Assembly (NCBI GenBank): GCA_938008925.1
Contig: CALLIQ010000174.1
Coordinates: 1-5,182, forward strand
Length of the DNA: 5,182 bases
Direction of reading: 5' to 3'
Origin: an uncultured Acidimicrobiales bacterium
GTDB taxonomy: Bacteria > Actinomycetota > Acidimicrobiia > Acidimicrobiales > SZUA-35
Positions within the stretch are counted from its first letter, which is position 1. Every line of letters starts with the position of its first letter. Position numbers and translations under genes: made by a program. This document shows, piece by piece, positions 4,747-5,182 of the stretch. Below the pieces are notes generated by a model. It worked only from the letters and a program-made list of their open reading frames with translations, was not told the origin of the DNA and ran no database searches.

Positions 4747-5182
4747 CTAGCTGAGGTCGTCCGCAGTGCGGACCAGGTCGGCGAAGTTCTCGACGTCGTC
4801 GTCCGATGCCGTGGTTCGGCCGATCAGGTTCTCGGCTTCCTCCGCGACCTCTTCGAGGGTGACCTCGTCGGCGAAGGGGCTCTTACGCAAGATCTCGGCG
4901 AAGGCGGCGACCGTCACGGCGAGACGGAAGTCTTCGTCGGTGTCGCTCCAACGATCCTCGATGTCGGAGGCATCGATGTCGATCTGGCCCTCGATCACGT
5001 CACCGGTGTCGGGGTCTTCCCAGCGAAGGGCGACCGTGCCGATGTCGTCACGTCCACCGAGGCCACGAGCGAGCTCGAGTTCGTAGATCGCCGTCACCTG
5101 GTGACCGGCTCCGAGTTCGCCGGCATCGACGCCGTCGTTGCGGAAGTCACCGTCGAGCACGGCTCGGTTCTCGAAGCCGATC
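4747..5182 (-). CDS. YfbK-like von Willebrand factor A protein, C-terminal part
   Basis: The minus-strand frame is open from the right edge to TAG at 4747-4749: 144 residues, with start and N-terminal part outside the window. A GTG at 5160 could be read as a start but is an internal Val, since the residues before it (IGFENRA) continue the family pattern. The visible part matches the C-terminal domain of YfbK-type proteins (DUF3520): IGFENR, then FRNDGVDAGELGAGHQVTAIYEL (residues 13-35), a beta-rich stretch with VALRWEDPDTG, and FRLAVTVAAFAEILRKS near the end. In the family this domain follows a VWA domain with a metal-ion adhesion site, which would lie upstream and cannot be checked. Such proteins are usually exported or membrane-anchored and their role is poorly known. 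The segment is strongly acidic. It converges with deoD across 142 bp containing hairpins. Confidence 0.88.
   Translation of the reverse strand, partial: IGFENRAVLDGDFRNDGVDAGELGAGHQVTAIYELELARGLGGRDDIGTVALRWEDPDTGDVIEGQIDIDASDIEDRWSDTDEDFRLAVTVAAFAEILRKSPFADEVTLEEVAEEAENLIGRTTASDDDVENFADLVRTADDLS

Noticed and set aside
4747..5160. Complete 137-codon gene starting at GTG 5160
   Set aside because: The frame stays open to the window edge, and the residues before the GTG (IGFENRA) match the YfbK C-terminal family, so the gene is cut by the window.

Overview
The window reads as a piece of chromosome from a high-GC actinobacterium-like organism. All recognisable genes are rich in GC-ending codons, and the order sufD - Rieske ferredoxin - sufC is the one known from Streptomyces-type SUF loci. 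An origin in or near the Acidimicrobiia would fit, but that is inference, not something the sequence proves. I see no transposase, integrase, tRNA, rRNA or CRISPR array. The genes are ordinary housekeeping or conserved genes, and the less explained material lies in the gaps between them.

Layout from left to right. (1) Positions 1-741, minus strand: N-terminal 247 residues of a secreted lipoprotein of unknown function, running off the left edge. (2) Positions 742-1002: a 261-bp gap holding a strong intrinsic terminator (805-845, minus strand), four copies of the hexamer TGGACG, and an AT-rich island with a perfect 12-bp inverted repeat that can fold in two mutually exclusive ways. (3) Positions 1003-3382, minus strand: a tightly coupled three-gene unit, sufD -> Rieske [2Fe-2S] protein -> sufC, with 4-bp stop/start overlaps at both junctions. 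It encodes parts of the SUF iron-sulfur cluster assembly machine. sufB, sufS and sufU, usual neighbours, are not in the window. (4) Positions 3509-3862, minus strand: a 117-residue protein I do not recognise, with four N-terminal cysteines. (5) Positions 3888-4604, plus strand: deoD, purine nucleoside phosphorylase, diverging from the previous gene across only 25 bp. (6) Positions 4605-4746: a convergent gap with several hairpins. (7) Positions 4747-5182, minus strand: C-terminal 144 residues of a YfbK-like von Willebrand factor A protein, running off the right edge.

How the genes work together: SufC (ATPase) and SufD (scaffold partner) normally form the SufBC2D complex with SufB. The Rieske protein is co-translated with them and may be an electron carrier or a client of the pathway. 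The four-cysteine protein just upstream could bind metal, but nothing here proves a link. DeoD belongs to purine salvage and is not functionally connected. I found no convincing new multi-gene system. The best leads are the untranslated region after sufC and the four-cysteine protein.
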